DNA of 64,000 nucleotides, taken from the NCBI RefSeq assembly GCF_012935715.1, contig NZ_CP052860.1:4340001-4404000 (forward strand). The letters are read 5' to 3'. Under the pieces are notes generated by a model, which saw only the letters and a program-made list of their open reading frames with translations, did no database searches and had not been told where the DNA came from. Made by a program: the position numbers and the translations under genes. This DNA is from Pseudomonas sp. ADAK13 (GTDB lineage: Bacteria > Pseudomonadota > Gammaproteobacteria > Pseudomonadales > Pseudomonadaceae). This document shows, piece by piece, positions 43,040 to 52,020 of this stretch. The first letter of the stretch is position 1, and the number at the start of each line of letters is the position of its first letter.

Positions 43040-43846
43040 TCAACCGTCCTTGACTGACCCTAATTTTGCCTTGCGGTACTCATCGGGTGTCTCGCCCGTG
43101 AGCTTGCGGAACATGCTGATAAAGGCCGAGGAGCTGCTGTAGCCCAGGTCAAGTGCGAGGGTCTCGACGGTAACGCCACTTCGCAACAGGCTCAGCGAGT
43201 GCATCACCTTGAGCCGTTGTTTCCAGTGGTTCAGCGACATCCCCAGGTCACGCTGGCAGCGCCGCAGCAGCGTGCGCTCGGTGGCGTTGACCAGGCGCGC
43301 CCAGTCGGCCAGGGAGCGGGCGTCTGCCGGGTTCTGTTCCAGGGCTTCAAGGATGGGCGACAGCACCGGGTCATTGGAGCCGGGCAGGTAGGAGCCGACG
43401 CGGGAGGTTTGCTTCAGCTTGTCCAGCAGCACGTAGAGCAGGCGGCTGTCTTCCTCGGTTTGCACCGGCGCGGGCGGTGAGGCCCGCAGGTCGTCGAGCA
43501 AGGCGCGGATCAACGGGGTGATCGTCAACGCGCAGGCCGTGTCCGGCAAGTGTTCACACAACGGCTGCGCGATATACAGCGAAGAGTGATAAGCCTCCTG
43601 GCGATTGAGCGCCAGGTGCTCGGCCTCGGGCGGCAGCCACAGGCCAAACTGCGGCGGCACGATGAAGTGCTCGTCGGCGAGCTTGATCTCCATCACACCA
43701 CTGAACGAATACACAAACTCGCCCCAGGGATGGCGGTGCCACGGGTAGGTCGTCAAGGCCTGCATCTGCGCGGCACGAAAGTACAGGGGGGCCGGCAGTT
43801 CATCGGTGAACGGCGCAACGACCCGGTGGGCAAATGGCTTGTTCAT
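43040..43846 (-). CDS. AraC-family regulator with cupin sensor (divergent to EamA transporter)
   Basis: 268 residues from ATG 43846, which gives MNKPFAHRVVAPFTDELP; a longer in-frame start would overlap the divergent promoter. The N-terminal cupin (YPWHRHPWGEFVYSFSGVMEI, then FIVPPQFGLWLPPEAEH) is the small-ligand sensor. The C-terminal double helix-turn-helix has RSLADWARLVNATERTLLRRCQ and VETLALDLGYSSSSAFISMFRK. It probably controls the divergent EamA-family exporter gene. Confidence 0.88.
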   Translation of the reverse strand: MNKPFAHRVVAPFTDELPAPLYFRAAQMQALTTYPWHRHPWGEFVYSFSGVMEIKLADEHFIVPPQFGLWLPPEAEHLALNRQEAYHSSLYIAQPLCEHLPDTACALTITPLIRALLDDLRASPPAPVQTEEDSRLLYVLLDKLKQTSRVGSYLPGSNDPVLSPILEALEQNPADARSLADWARLVNATERTLLRRCQRDLGMSLNHWKQRLKVMHSLSLLRSGVTVETLALDLGYSSSSAFISMFRKLTGETPDEYRKAKLGSVKDG

Positions 43847-43970
43847 CAGGATCACACCGCTGCGGCCAGTCGAATGGCTATTGTGCGCTATCGCTTGTCG
43901 TTTTGGCGCTATATCCAGCCGTTCCGCAGATCGCAGACTCCGCCCATACAAACGTGAGTGGGAGCGTGTC

Positions 43971-44891
43971 GTGGAGAAGCGTCAGCCGATTGATGGGCCC
44001 GCTGCGGTCACCATGACGGTGATGTGCGCCATCTGGGGCCTTCAGCAGGTGGCGATCAAGGTCGCCGCGCCGGATATTGCGCCGATCTTCCAGATCGCCC
44101 TGCGCTCCGGCATTGCCGCTGTGCTGGTGGGCCTGATCCTGATCCTGCGCCGGAACAAAATGACCCTGAACCTCGACACCTGGCGCGGCGGGCTGTTGGT
44201 GGGCGCGCTGTTTGCCCTGGAATACGTGGCCGTCGGCGAGGGGCTGCGTTACACGTCGGCCGCACACATGGTGATTTTCCTGTACACGGCGCCGATCTTT
44301 GCGGCCATCGGTTTGCACGTTCGATTCCCCAGTGAACGGCTGACAGGGGTGCAGTGGGGCGGCATATTGCTGGCGTTTGTCGGCGTGATCGTCGCGTTTT
44401 TCGCGCCGGGTGAAAGCCATGCCTCGATGGCCGATCAGCGCCTGGGCGATGCGCTGGGGTTGTTGGGCGCGGCGGCTTGGGGCGCCACCACGGTCACCAT
44501 TCGTTGCTCGCGGCTGGCCGAAGCCCCGGCGCCACTGACGTTGTTCTATCAGCTGGCCGGGGCGTTTGTAATCCTGGCTGCATTGGCGTGGGCCACCGGG
44601 CAAACCGGGGTGCATTTCTCGGCTATTACGGTGGCCAGCCTGGCGTTCCAGACCGTGGTGTTCTCGTTCCTGAGCCTGCTGGTGTGGTTCTGGATGCTGG
44701 GCCGTTACCTGGGATCGCGGTTGGGTGTGCTGTCGTTCATGACGCCTTTGTTTGGCGTGGTGTTCGGTGTGTGGTTGCTCGACGAGACCTTGCAGTCATC
44801 GTTCATTGTGGGCTCGGTGTTGGTGCTGGTGGGGATTGTGGTGGTGAGTGGGCATGATCTTTTGCGGCGGCGCAGCGGGGTGATGGCATAA
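43971..44891 (+). CDS. EamA-family (DMT) transporter
   Basis: 306 residues with ten hydrophobic helices in two EamA repeats. GTG at 43971, with GGGAG seven bases upstream, gives MEKRQPIDGPAAVTMTVMCA; longer frames run into the AraC gene. Landmarks: CAIWGLQQVAIKVAAPDIAP in helix 1 and GDALGLLGAAAWGATTV at the second repeat. Such proteins export amino acids or other metabolites (RhtA, EamA, YdcZ groups). Substrate unknown; controlled probably by the divergent AraC protein. Confidence 0.87.
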   Translation: MEKRQPIDGPAAVTMTVMCAIWGLQQVAIKVAAPDIAPIFQIALRSGIAAVLVGLILILRRNKMTLNLDTWRGGLLVGALFALEYVAVGEGLRYTSAAHMVIFLYTAPIFAAIGLHVRFPSERLTGVQWGGILLAFVGVIVAFFAPGESHASMADQRLGDALGLLGAAAWGATTVTIRCSRLAEAPAPLTLFYQLAGAFVILAALAWATGQTGVHFSAITVASLAFQTVVFSFLSLLVWFWMLGRYLGSRLGVLSFMTPLFGVVFGVWLLDETLQSSFIVGSVLVLVGIVVVSGHDLLRRRSGVMA

Positions 44892-44934
44892 TAATGCTAC
44901 TGATGATCATCACAAGCACAAGGAAAGGCGTCTC

Positions 44935-45615
44935 TTGCAAGCTGCATCCACACATCACCGCCTGCGACTCTTCGCACTGGCCTGCGCACTCATAGCGGGC
45001 TGCTCCAGTTCGCACACGCACACGCCCACACCGCTCGAGCTCGAGCCGTGTCTGGCACAGGGGCCGGTTAACAGCCAGGGCTACGATAACTGTCTGGCCG
45101 ACCGCGCGGCGCTGCTCAGGGAGTTGCTCAAGTCGCTTAACGAGCCGGGCAGCCTTCGTTACTTAGAAGTTCAGCCAGCCGGCACCCCTACGTTCCAACT
45201 CTCCGACTATCCGGATACGCCCACTCCCATGACCTACAGGGGAGCTGATTCACTTACCGCGACTGAAAGGCGCGAGCAGCCATTCAAGATCAAAGTCACC
45301 TGGAAATACCTTTCCAAGCGGTTCGGCCCGGAGCCCAGGGACCGTGTTCCCATGGAAGACATGGAGAGCCTGCTGCTGGCGGCGGCGAAGGAAAATGGCC
45401 TGGCGAAGTGGGCCTGCACGGTGACCGGTGGAAAGCAGCGGCAGTGGATCTTCTACACCCGGGATGACGCGGTGTTTATCGCACGAATCAAGTCGGTGCT
45501 GGCACCGACCGGGCCGTACCCGATCGAGTTCAGCGCACGCAGGGAGTCAGGCCTGGGCACCGACGTGGACACTGCGCAAGACAGTCGTCTGACGCCGAAA
45601 AAGTGCATGGAATGA
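44935..45615 (+). CDS. DUF695-like lipoprotein
   Basis: 226 residues from TTG 44935 with AAGGAAAGG upstream. A lipoprotein signal ends IAGC (Cys near 23), then a Thr/Pro/His linker. The C-terminal part (GGKQRQWIFYTRDDAVFIAR, then GPYPIEFSARRE) resembles the DUF695 fold, where a short W-x-Y-Y strand and a 'YPIEF' strand recur. The middle has a SKRFGPEPRD block. Function unknown; no obvious partner gene. Confidence 0.65.
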   Translation: MQAASTHHRLRLFALACALIAGCSSSHTHTPTPLELEPCLAQGPVNSQGYDNCLADRAALLRELLKSLNEPGSLRYLEVQPAGTPTFQLSDYPDTPTPMTYRGADSLTATERREQPFKIKVTWKYLSKRFGPEPRDRVPMEDMESLLLAAAKENGLAKWACTVTGGKQRQWIFYTRDDAVFIARIKSVLAPTGPYPIEFSARRESGLGTDVDTAQDSRLTPKKCME

Positions 45616-45748
45616 TGGCGGGAGGGTTGTGGTGGTCAGTGGGCATGATGATCTTTCAAGGCTGCGCATGGCCAGGCTCGTCAAGGACTGATACGTTCAC
45701 GGGGCCGGACATTCCTGCCCCTACTTTCTCCTGCACAGGCGCTCTACC

Positions 45749-46858
45749 GTGATACCAAACACTGAAGAAGAACGCCGCCAACTCAAGGCGGCCTGCACGG
45801 TCGAACTCAGCGGCTTCGCAGAACCCACACCGGCCCAGTGGTTCCAGGAAATGGCGGAGTGGGCCCAGGCCAACAACGTGTCCCATGATCATTATGGGGG
45901 CGGTGCGTTGATTGAAAGCTTTGAAGCCAAGGTGGCCGAACTGCTGGGCAAGCCTGCTGCGGTGTTCATGCCCAGCGGGGTGATGGCGCAATTGATTGCG
46001 GTCAACATCTGGAGTGAGCGAGGCAGGCTGCCGCGCTTCGGGATCCATGCGTCCTCTCATTTGCAGCTCCACGAAGAGCAGGCATTCCAGGCCTTGCTGC
46101 ACTTGCACGGGGTGATGGTGGGGCACCGGTTGCGACCGATCCTGGCCGATGACCTGTCAGCGGTGGCCGAGCCACTGAGCTGCCTGGTAGTTGAGCTGCC
46201 GGCCCGTGAGATCGGCGGGCAGTTGCCTGAATGGGATGAGTTGGAAGCCTTGAAAGCCACCGCTGCCGCCTCGGGTACACCGCTGCACATGGACGGTGCC
46301 CGCCTATGGGAAACCCGGGCCTACTACCAGCGCTCCTACGCGGAAATTGCTGAAGGCTTCTCTTCGGTGTACGTCTCGGCCTACAAAGGCCTCGGTGGCA
46401 TCGCCGGCTCGCTGCTGGCAGGCGATACCGACTTTATCCAACAGGCCCGCTTGTGGCGCCAACGGCTGGGGGGCACCTTGATCAAGCAGAGCCCCATGGT
46501 GGTCTCGGCGGCCATGCGCTTCGATCACCGCCTGGGGATGCTCGAGGCCTGCTATCAGCGAACCCTGAGGCTGGCGAGCTGCCTGCAGGCGATTCCCGGT
46601 ATTCGTCTTCTGCCGCGCACGCCGCAGGTGAACATGCTCCACGTGTATTTCGACGCAGACCGGGCGGCACTGCTCAACGCTCGCGATGAGATTGCCCGAG
46701 AGCACGGCTATTGGCTGTTCACCCACCTGGAACCCACCGAGGTGCCGGGGTGGTGCAAGACCGAGTGTTATGTGGGTGACCGCTTATTGGGCGTGGAGGA
46801 TGAGCGGGTTCTGCAACTGTTCACAGACTTGATGCGGCAGGCGACTCAAGACCGCTGA
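45749..46858 (+). CDS. Threonine-aldolase-like PLP lyase (beta-eliminating)
   Basis: 369 residues from GTG 45749. Fold-type I PLP enzyme: HYGGGALIESFEAKVAELLGKPAAVFMPSG at the N-terminus, LHMDGARLWE with the Asp that binds the PLP ring, and VYVSAYKGLGGIAG with the Schiff-base Lys. These resemble low-specificity L-threonine aldolases, which cleave beta-hydroxy amino acids to glycine and an aldehyde; the N-terminal (PNTEEERRQLKAACTVELSG) is unusual for that family. It is followed by a hairpin and the convergent tautomerase gene. Confidence 0.87.
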   Translation: MIPNTEEERRQLKAACTVELSGFAEPTPAQWFQEMAEWAQANNVSHDHYGGGALIESFEAKVAELLGKPAAVFMPSGVMAQLIAVNIWSERGRLPRFGIHASSHLQLHEEQAFQALLHLHGVMVGHRLRPILADDLSAVAEPLSCLVVELPAREIGGQLPEWDELEALKATAAASGTPLHMDGARLWETRAYYQRSYAEIAEGFSSVYVSAYKGLGGIAGSLLAGDTDFIQQARLWRQRLGGTLIKQSPMVVSAAMRFDHRLGMLEACYQRTLRLASCLQAIPGIRLLPRTPQVNMLHVYFDADRAALLNARDEIAREHGYWLFTHLEPTEVPGWCKTECYVGDRLLGVEDERVLQLFTDLMRQATQDR

Positions 46859-46863
46859 CACCA

Positions 46864-46892
46864 CGCCGGCGCGGGGCTGTCCGTCGCCGGCG
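46864..46892. terminator. GC hairpin between convergent genes
   Basis: CGCCGGCG at 46864-46871 and 46885-46892 are self-complementary and can pair across a 13-base loop. The hairpin lies a few bases past the PLP lyase stop and before the tautomerase stop. No T-tract; a bidirectional terminator is likely. Confidence 0.45.
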
Positions 46893-46912
46893 GGCGGTTG
46901 CGCTAAGGGCGC

Positions 46913-47305
46913 TTAAGCATGTTGATACCGGTACTCCTGAGTCACCCCTGCATACCCATAGGCACTGGCCCGGCAGTCGATGATGTGCACATTGGAGTGC
47001 GGGTGCAGGTTGCCGATCAATTCGGCCAGCAGTGTGTAGGCCTCGCGATGGAAGCGCGCTTTTTGCGCTTTGGTGTTGGTCTCGTCGGTGACGGTCACTT
47101 CCAGGCGGAAGGCGTTGCGCCCATGTTCGACCAGCGAACGGTCATGAATGAACCACTGTTCATGGGGCACAAAATCGAGAATCAGCAATGTCTGCTCCGG
47201 ACGCTTCTCCAGCACTTCACAGGTCAGCGCGGTGAGCTGCGGGACGAGTTGGCGAACCAGCTCGGGATTGCGTTCTCCGGAGATTTTCAGGGTGATGCCT
47301 GGCAT
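46913..47305 (-). CDS. Tautomerase/4-oxalocrotonate-tautomerase-superfamily protein
   Basis: 130 residues that begin MPGITLKISGERNPELVRQL, so processing of Met would expose Pro1, the catalytic base of this superfamily. The length is about twice that of 4-OT (62), like the longer 5-(carboxymethyl)-2-hydroxymuconate isomerase group. Helix-strand order follows the family (beta-alpha-beta-beta). It is divergent from a LysR gene, so it may be the target of that regulator. Confidence 0.8.
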   Translation of the reverse strand: MPGITLKISGERNPELVRQLVPQLTALTCEVLEKRPEQTLLILDFVPHEQWFIHDRSLVEHGRNAFRLEVTVTDETNTKAQKARFHREAYTLLAELIGNLHPHSNVHIIDCRASAYGYAGVTQEYRYQHA

Positions 47306-47383
47306 GGGGAATTCCTCGTAAGGGTAGGGTGAGGTGCCAGCGTAAGAAAATTATGCTGATCTGAAAAACGGGAAGATATAATG

Positions 47384-47414
47384 ATATCTATCGGAAAAAA
47401 CGCAGGATAGATAT
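47384..47414. promoter_or_regulatory. Inverted repeat overlapping the LysR start codon
   Basis: ATATCTATC (47384-47392) is the reverse complement of GATAGATAT (47406-47414). The right arm runs into the LysR ATG at 47413. It lies in the LysR/tautomerase intergenic region and may be an autoregulatory LysR site. Confidence 0.5.
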
Positions 47415-48276
47415 GCGCCCCTTTGACCTTGAGCAACTGCGCTCCTTCGTTACCATCCTGGAGTCCGGCAGTCTTTCGGCGGCCGCGCCCAGGCTGAATC
47501 GTTCACAGTCGGCCCTCAGTGAGCAGCTTCGAAAGCTGGAAACCTTTACCGGTGTGACGCTGCTGGAGCGCGGCAAAAAAGGCGTGAGCCCGACACCTGC
47601 CGGCGAGCGGTTGCTGGCACATGCGCGTGGGTTGCTCGCACAGAGTGATTGTGTGCTTGAGGACATGCGCGGGGTGACCTTGAGCGGGGAACTGCGCCTG
47701 GCCATCACCGACTATTTTTTGCCGAGCGCCATCGCCGGCATGTTGAAGGGGTTGCGCACCCGCTATCCGCAGCTTCGTTTGCATGTCTCGGTGCGCAAAA
47801 GCCTGCAAATCGAAAAGGGCGCCAACAGCGGCGAATTTGATATTGGCCTGTCGATGCGGATCCTCGACGGGCGCAGCCTTCCCGAAGGCATTCCTGTGCG
47901 ACGGGAGGCCCTGCGGTGGGTGGCACTCAGTGGGTTCGAAGCGCAGCACGAGCACTTGGCGCCGCTGCCGTTGGTGGTGCTTCCTCAGGATTGCAGTTTG
48001 CAGCGGTTCACCATCGACCTGCTGGAGGCGCGTGGCGTGCCGTATGTGATTGCGCATTCAGCGTCGGGTGTCGGCGGCTTGCAATCGGCGCTGCTGGCGG
48101 GGCTGGGGGTGGCGTGCCTGAACAGCTCGGCCGTGCCTGCCGGGGCCGAAGCCTGCCGGTCGATTCAAACGCTTCCGGCGCTGCCCGATGTCGAGTTCAG
48201 TCTGTTACCGCCACGCCCTGGTGAAGCGCCGCTGGTCAGCGCGGTTCGAGAGATGTTGGTCACGCACTTTTCCTAG
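47413..48276 (+). CDS. LysR-family transcriptional regulator
   Basis: 287 residues. The winged helix is FDLEQLRSFVTILESGSLSAAAPRLNRSQSALSEQLRKLE, followed by ERGKKGVSPTPAGERLL. The effector domain is standard (LSGELRLAITDYFLP, then GVGGLQSALLAGLGVACLN). It is divergent from the tautomerase gene and presumably controls it. Its stop overlaps the stop of the convergent AraC gene by four bases. Confidence 0.88.
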   Translation: MRPFDLEQLRSFVTILESGSLSAAAPRLNRSQSALSEQLRKLETFTGVTLLERGKKGVSPTPAGERLLAHARGLLAQSDCVLEDMRGVTLSGELRLAITDYFLPSAIAGMLKGLRTRYPQLRLHVSVRKSLQIEKGANSGEFDIGLSMRILDGRSLPEGIPVRREALRWVALSGFEAQHEHLAPLPLVVLPQDCSLQRFTIDLLEARGVPYVIAHSASGVGGLQSALLAGLGVACLNSSAVPAGAEACRSIQTLPALPDVEFSLLPPRPGEAPLVSAVREMLVTHFS

Positions 48277-49274
48277 CGGCTCAAGACCCGCCGGCTGGCT
48301 CCCGGCGGCTGCCCGGTGACGCGCTTGAACGCCCGGCTGAACGCCGCTTGGGAGTTATAGCCGAGGCGCTGCGCCACGGTTTCGATTGGCAACCGCTCCA
48401 GCGTCAGCCACTGGCTGGCCAGGCGCATTCGCAGTTCGGTGGCGTAGCGCAGCGGTGGCAGGCCGAGGGTGCTTTGAAAGTGCTGGGCGAACACCGAGCG
48501 GGAGGTGTGACATTGCGCCGCCAGTTCCTCCACCGTCCAATCGCGCCCCGGCTGTTGATGCAACGCCAACAGGGCCTTGGCCAGGCGCGGGTCGCGTAAC
48601 GCGGCCACCAGCCCGGACGCATTCCCGCACGCACATTCAACCCAGCCTCGAACCACCATGGCCGCCACCACGTCTGCCAGGCGCGCAAGGATGCCGGCGA
48701 AGCCGATGCGGGCGCTGCTGACTTCACGCTCCATGGCCGCCAGGATCGGCATCAGCCCCGGATAACGCTGGCCCTTGGCGTCGATCAACATGAGGTCCGG
48801 CATCAGGCGGCCAAGGCCCTGCAAACTCCCCAGCTCAAACTCCATGCAGCCGCTGAAGAGCAGGGTGCTTCGATCCTCGCCCCCATCGAGCCGGGTATCC
48901 ACCGCACACACCGCATCTCCGAGGGACGCTGCGTCGAAGCTGTCGATGGCTTGCACCGGCACCTCCGGGCTGGACAGCAACTGGTGGGCGCCTCCATGGG
49001 AGATGAACACCGCAGTGCCCGGCGTCAGCTCGTACGGGGTGCCGTCCTCGGTACGCAGGGTGACGCAGCCGGCGGCGATAAGGTGGAAGTAGGCGTGCCC
49101 GGGTTTGGCCGGGAAACCCAGGCCAAACGCCGGCCCGGCCTGGATACGCCGGTACTCGACACCCCGCAGGCGCATGCCGCGCAGCAGCTCGTTGATGAGG
49201 TCAGAGGACACGTCGAACGGTTCTGGAGGCATCATTTCCGGGGTTTCGGTAAAAGATTCAAGATTTTGCATCAT
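48273..49274 (-). CDS. AraC-family regulator, cupin type (divergent to MFS transporter)
   Basis: 333 residues. The N-terminal cupin-6 part (FHLIAAGCVTLRTEDGTPYELTPGTAVFISHGGAHQL) is the RCS group pattern. The C-terminal tandem helix-turn-helix has VEELAAQCHTSRSVFAQHFQ and IETVAQRLGYNSQAAFSRAFKRVTGQPPG, where LGY and AFxRAF are highly conserved. It is divergent from the MFS gene at 49337 and is its probable regulator. Confidence 0.88.
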   Translation of the reverse strand: MMQNLESFTETPEMMPPEPFDVSSDLINELLRGMRLRGVEYRRIQAGPAFGLGFPAKPGHAYFHLIAAGCVTLRTEDGTPYELTPGTAVFISHGGAHQLLSSPEVPVQAIDSFDAASLGDAVCAVDTRLDGGEDRSTLLFSGCMEFELGSLQGLGRLMPDLMLIDAKGQRYPGLMPILAAMEREVSSARIGFAGILARLADVVAAMVVRGWVECACGNASGLVAALRDPRLAKALLALHQQPGRDWTVEELAAQCHTSRSVFAQHFQSTLGLPPLRYATELRMRLASQWLTLERLPIETVAQRLGYNSQAAFSRAFKRVTGQPPGASRRVLSR

Positions 49275-49336
49275 AGATCATCCTGCTCTTCGTACCTAGA
49301 CTTCCGGTCGCGATAACTTTTAGAGGATGTCTGGTG

Positions 49337-50569
49337 ATGAGCAATAGTGTGTGTGAGGCAGTATCCGGTGTGGAGGCCGCCCCTGCGGCACCCGCCTGGA
49401 TGGCGGTTTTTTCGTTGGCGATGGGCGTGTTCGGATTGCTCACGGCGGAGTACCTGCCGGCCAGTTTGCTGACGCCGATGGCGGCCGAACTCGGCGTCTC
49501 GGAAGCGTTGGCCGGGCAGGCGGTGACGGTCACGGCGGTGGTGGCGTTGTTCGCCGGGTTGCTGGTGCCGGGCCTGACCCGCGGCGTCGATCGGCGTGTG
49601 GTGCTGCTGGCCTTCAGCGCGCTGATGATCTGTTCCAACCTGCTGGTGGCGGTCTCGTCGAGCCTGACGGTGCTGCTGCTGATGCGGGTGTTGTTGGGCG
49701 TCGCACTCGGTGGCTTCTGGAGCATGGCGGCGGCGGTGGCGATGCGGCTGGTCCCGGCGGCGCTGCTACCGCGTGCGTTGTCGATCATCTTCAGCGGTAT
49801 CGCGGTGGGCACGGTCGTGGCCGTACCGCTGGGCAGCTTTTTGGGCGGTCTTTATGGATGGCGCAGCGCGTTCCTGGCCGCTGCTGCCGTGGGGGGCGTG
49901 ACCCTGGTTTTCCAGCTGTTCACATTGCCGTCCCTTGCACCCCGCAGGACCGCACGCTTGAGGACAGTGCTCGACGTACTGCTGCGCCCGGGCATCGCCG
50001 TGGGCATGCTGGGGTGCGTGTTGGTGCACACCGGGCACTTCGCGTTGTTCACCTATATCCGGCCCTTCCTGGAAAGCACCACCGGTGTCGACGCCGAAGA
50101 GCTGGCGCTGATGTTGCTGGGCTTCGGTGTGGCGAACTTTGCCGGCACGCTGCTGGCCGGATGGCTACTGGTGCGTCTGCCCCGCGGCACGCTGGTGCTG
50201 ATGCCGGCGCTGGTCGGCGTGGCGGCACTCGCCCTGGCACTGTTGCCGGCGACCGTGACGGGCCAGGTGGGGTTGTTGATGCTCTGGGGCCTGGCGTTTG
50301 GCGGTGTACCGGTGGCCTGGTCGAACTGGGTGGCGCGGGCGGTGCCCGATCAGGCCGAAAGCGCCGGCGGCATGGTGGTGGCCTCGGTGCAGTCGGCGAT
50401 TGCCGCCGGGGCGGCGGCGGGCGGCGCGATGTTCAGCTTCAGTGGGATTGACGGGGTGTTTGTTGCGGCGGGGGTGTTGATGCTGCTGGCGGCGCTGTTG
50501 ATTGCGTTGAAGGTGAAGGTTGATGCGCCTGGGCAAGGCGCAGAGGCGGGAGCAGCGTTTCATCTTTGA
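49337..50569 (+). CDS. MFS transporter (DHA1 type)
   Basis: 410 residues with 12 hydrophobic segments. ATG 49337 and GTG 49334 are both in range of GAGGA at 49323; the ATG is used here. TM1: FSLAMGVFGLLTAEYLPASLL, with the AEYLPA motif of sugar/arabinose-efflux-like DHA1 members; TM4: LLGVALGGFWSMAAAVAMRLV. It would export a drug or small metabolite under control of the divergent AraC protein. Confidence 0.88.
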   Translation: MSNSVCEAVSGVEAAPAAPAWMAVFSLAMGVFGLLTAEYLPASLLTPMAAELGVSEALAGQAVTVTAVVALFAGLLVPGLTRGVDRRVVLLAFSALMICSNLLVAVSSSLTVLLLMRVLLGVALGGFWSMAAAVAMRLVPAALLPRALSIIFSGIAVGTVVAVPLGSFLGGLYGWRSAFLAAAAVGGVTLVFQLFTLPSLAPRRTARLRTVLDVLLRPGIAVGMLGCVLVHTGHFALFTYIRPFLESTTGVDAEELALMLLGFGVANFAGTLLAGWLLVRLPRGTLVLMPALVGVAALALALLPATVTGQVGLLMLWGLAFGGVPVAWSNWVARAVPDQAESAGGMVVASVQSAIAAGAAAGGAMFSFSGIDGVFVAAGVLMLLAALLIALKVKVDAPGQGAEAGAAFHL

Positions 50570-50582
50570 AAAAATACCTGGG

Positions 50583-50635
50583 GGAAAGGGGCGTATGGAC
50601 AGGGTCGAGGTAGACCGATCCGTTCGCCCCTTTCC
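50583..50635. terminator. Long-loop inverted repeat after the MFS gene
   Basis: GGAAAGGGGCG (50583-50593) pairs with CGCCCCTTTCC (50625-50635) across 31 bases, in the gap between the MFS stop and the MaoC stop. The long loop makes this only a weak terminator call. Confidence 0.35.
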
Positions 50636-50640
50636 ATCAA

Positions 50641-51126
50641 TCAACCCTCGGGGCGGGCAGCACCATTGGTGGGGTCTCCTTCAGCAAGCATCTGACCAAG
50701 GCGTTCACGTTGTTCAGCACTGGGCAGCACACCCGTCGTTGTCGCCTCCAGTACCGTGATGCCTTCTGCGTTGACTATCCGCACTTCGGCCTTTGCATGC
50801 CCTTGCTCATCGATGCCTGCGATGAGCCAGTGGCAGGTGATCAGGTCGCCCGCGTACACGGGGCGCTTGAACTCGAAACTCATGCCTGTCGCCAGCCAAC
50901 CCATTTGCCCACCCACTTCGGTGACGAGACTGGCTGTCAGCAGGCCATGGGCTATGGGCCTCTTGAACCCGCGCAACGCAGCGTACGGGGTGTCGCAATG
51001 CACCGGGTTGTAGTCGCGGGAAATCTGCGCAAACTGACGAATGTCATCTTCTGAAAAACAACGCATGACCGTGAACTGGTCTCCAACCTGCAGACCTTCG
51101 GCGGCACGTTCTCTTGGGCTTGTCAT
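50641..51126 (-). CDS. MaoC-like dehydratase (hot-dog fold)
   Basis: 161 residues. The catalytic pair of (R)-specific enoyl-CoA hydratases is visible: Asp and His in SRDYNPVHCD, and PIAHGLLTASL forms the hydratase loop. The C-terminal helices end with a short variable tail. It would add water to a 2-enoyl-CoA or a related thioester. It follows a PanB paralogue by 30 bases and a LysE exporter further upstream in the same transcript, so it may act on a branched acid derived from the PanB product. Confidence 0.85.
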   Translation of the reverse strand: MTSPRERAAEGLQVGDQFTVMRCFSEDDIRQFAQISRDYNPVHCDTPYAALRGFKRPIAHGLLTASLVTEVGGQMGWLATGMSFEFKRPVYAGDLITCHWLIAGIDEQGHAKAEVRIVNAEGITVLEATTTGVLPSAEQRERLGQMLAEGDPTNGAARPEG

Positions 51127-51156
51127 ACAGGCTCCTTGAAAGGTGAGGGCGGGAAG

Positions 51157-51996
51157 CTAAAACGTATGCTCGGGGCCTGGAAACGCTCCTGTACTCACCT
51201 CGAGTGCAAAGTCCTTTGCCGCATTGTGCAGTACCGAACGCAGGTCAGCGTATTGCTTGACGAACCGCGGCAGTCGATCAGTGCGGAGTCCGGCCATGTC
51301 CTGCCAGACCAGCACTTGTGCATCGCACTGGTTGCCAGCGCCAATCCCGACGGTTGGAATCGAAACCGCCTCGGTGATCGCTCGACCCACATCACCGGGC
51401 ACCATCTCAATCAAAATGGCGAATGCACCGGCGGCTTCAAAGGCCTTGGCAACGTCTATCAGGCGCTGTGCATCTTCGTCACGACCCTGCACACGATAGC
51501 CGCCCAGTTGATGCTCCTGCTGTGGCGTAAAACCGATGTGCGCCATGACAGGTATGCCTGAACGGGTGAGCATCTCGACCTGAGGCAGCACCTCGGTCCC
51601 GCCTTCCAGTTTCACCGCGTGTGCACCGGCCTCTTTCATGAAACGAGCAGCCGTATGAAAACACTGCTCCGCCGACGCCTGGTAAGAGCCGAAGGGCAGA
51701 TCGGCAATGACCAGTGCCTGCCGGGTCGAACGGCTGACCGCGCGAACCAGAGGGATAAGTTCGTCAACGGTGACGGCCAACGTGGATTCGTTGCCGTACA
51801 CATTGTTGGAGGCGGAGTCACCCACCAGCAGCACCGGTATTCCGGCCTCTTCAAAAATAATGGCGCTGTACATGTCATACGCAGTGAGCATCGCCCATTT
51901 CTGGCCCTCTCTCTTCATCTGTTTCAGATGGGGAATCCGGACTCGGGTCTGTCGGGCGAGCGGTGCGCTGCCGTACGGCGAAGGTTGGTTGTTCAT
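51157..51996 (-). CDS. panB: PanB paralogue (3-methyl-2-oxobutanoate hydroxymethyltransferase)
   Basis: 279 residues, slightly longer than usual (about 264). The metal site and substrate residues are recognisable: LLVGDSASNNVYG (Asp of VGDS kept, but the usual GMTVxG stretch replaced), VIADLPFGSYQ (second Asp), AVKLEGG (catalytic Lys), HIGFTPQ, and LIEMVPGDV (Glu). PanB transfers a hydroxymethyl group from methylene-THF to 2-oxoisovalerate in pantothenate synthesis. No panC, panD or panE is present, and the gene sits with a LysE exporter and a MaoC hydratase, so this is probably a second, specialised copy acting on a related 2-oxoacid. Confidence 0.85.
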   Translation of the reverse strand: MNNQPSPYGSAPLARQTRVRIPHLKQMKREGQKWAMLTAYDMYSAIIFEEAGIPVLLVGDSASNNVYGNESTLAVTVDELIPLVRAVSRSTRQALVIADLPFGSYQASAEQCFHTAARFMKEAGAHAVKLEGGTEVLPQVEMLTRSGIPVMAHIGFTPQQEHQLGGYRVQGRDEDAQRLIDVAKAFEAAGAFAILIEMVPGDVGRAITEAVSIPTVGIGAGNQCDAQVLVWQDMAGLRTDRLPRFVKQYADLRSVLHNAAKDFALEVSTGAFPGPEHTF

Positions 51997-52020
51997 GGTG
52001 TCTGTCTCGCTGATGGAAAG

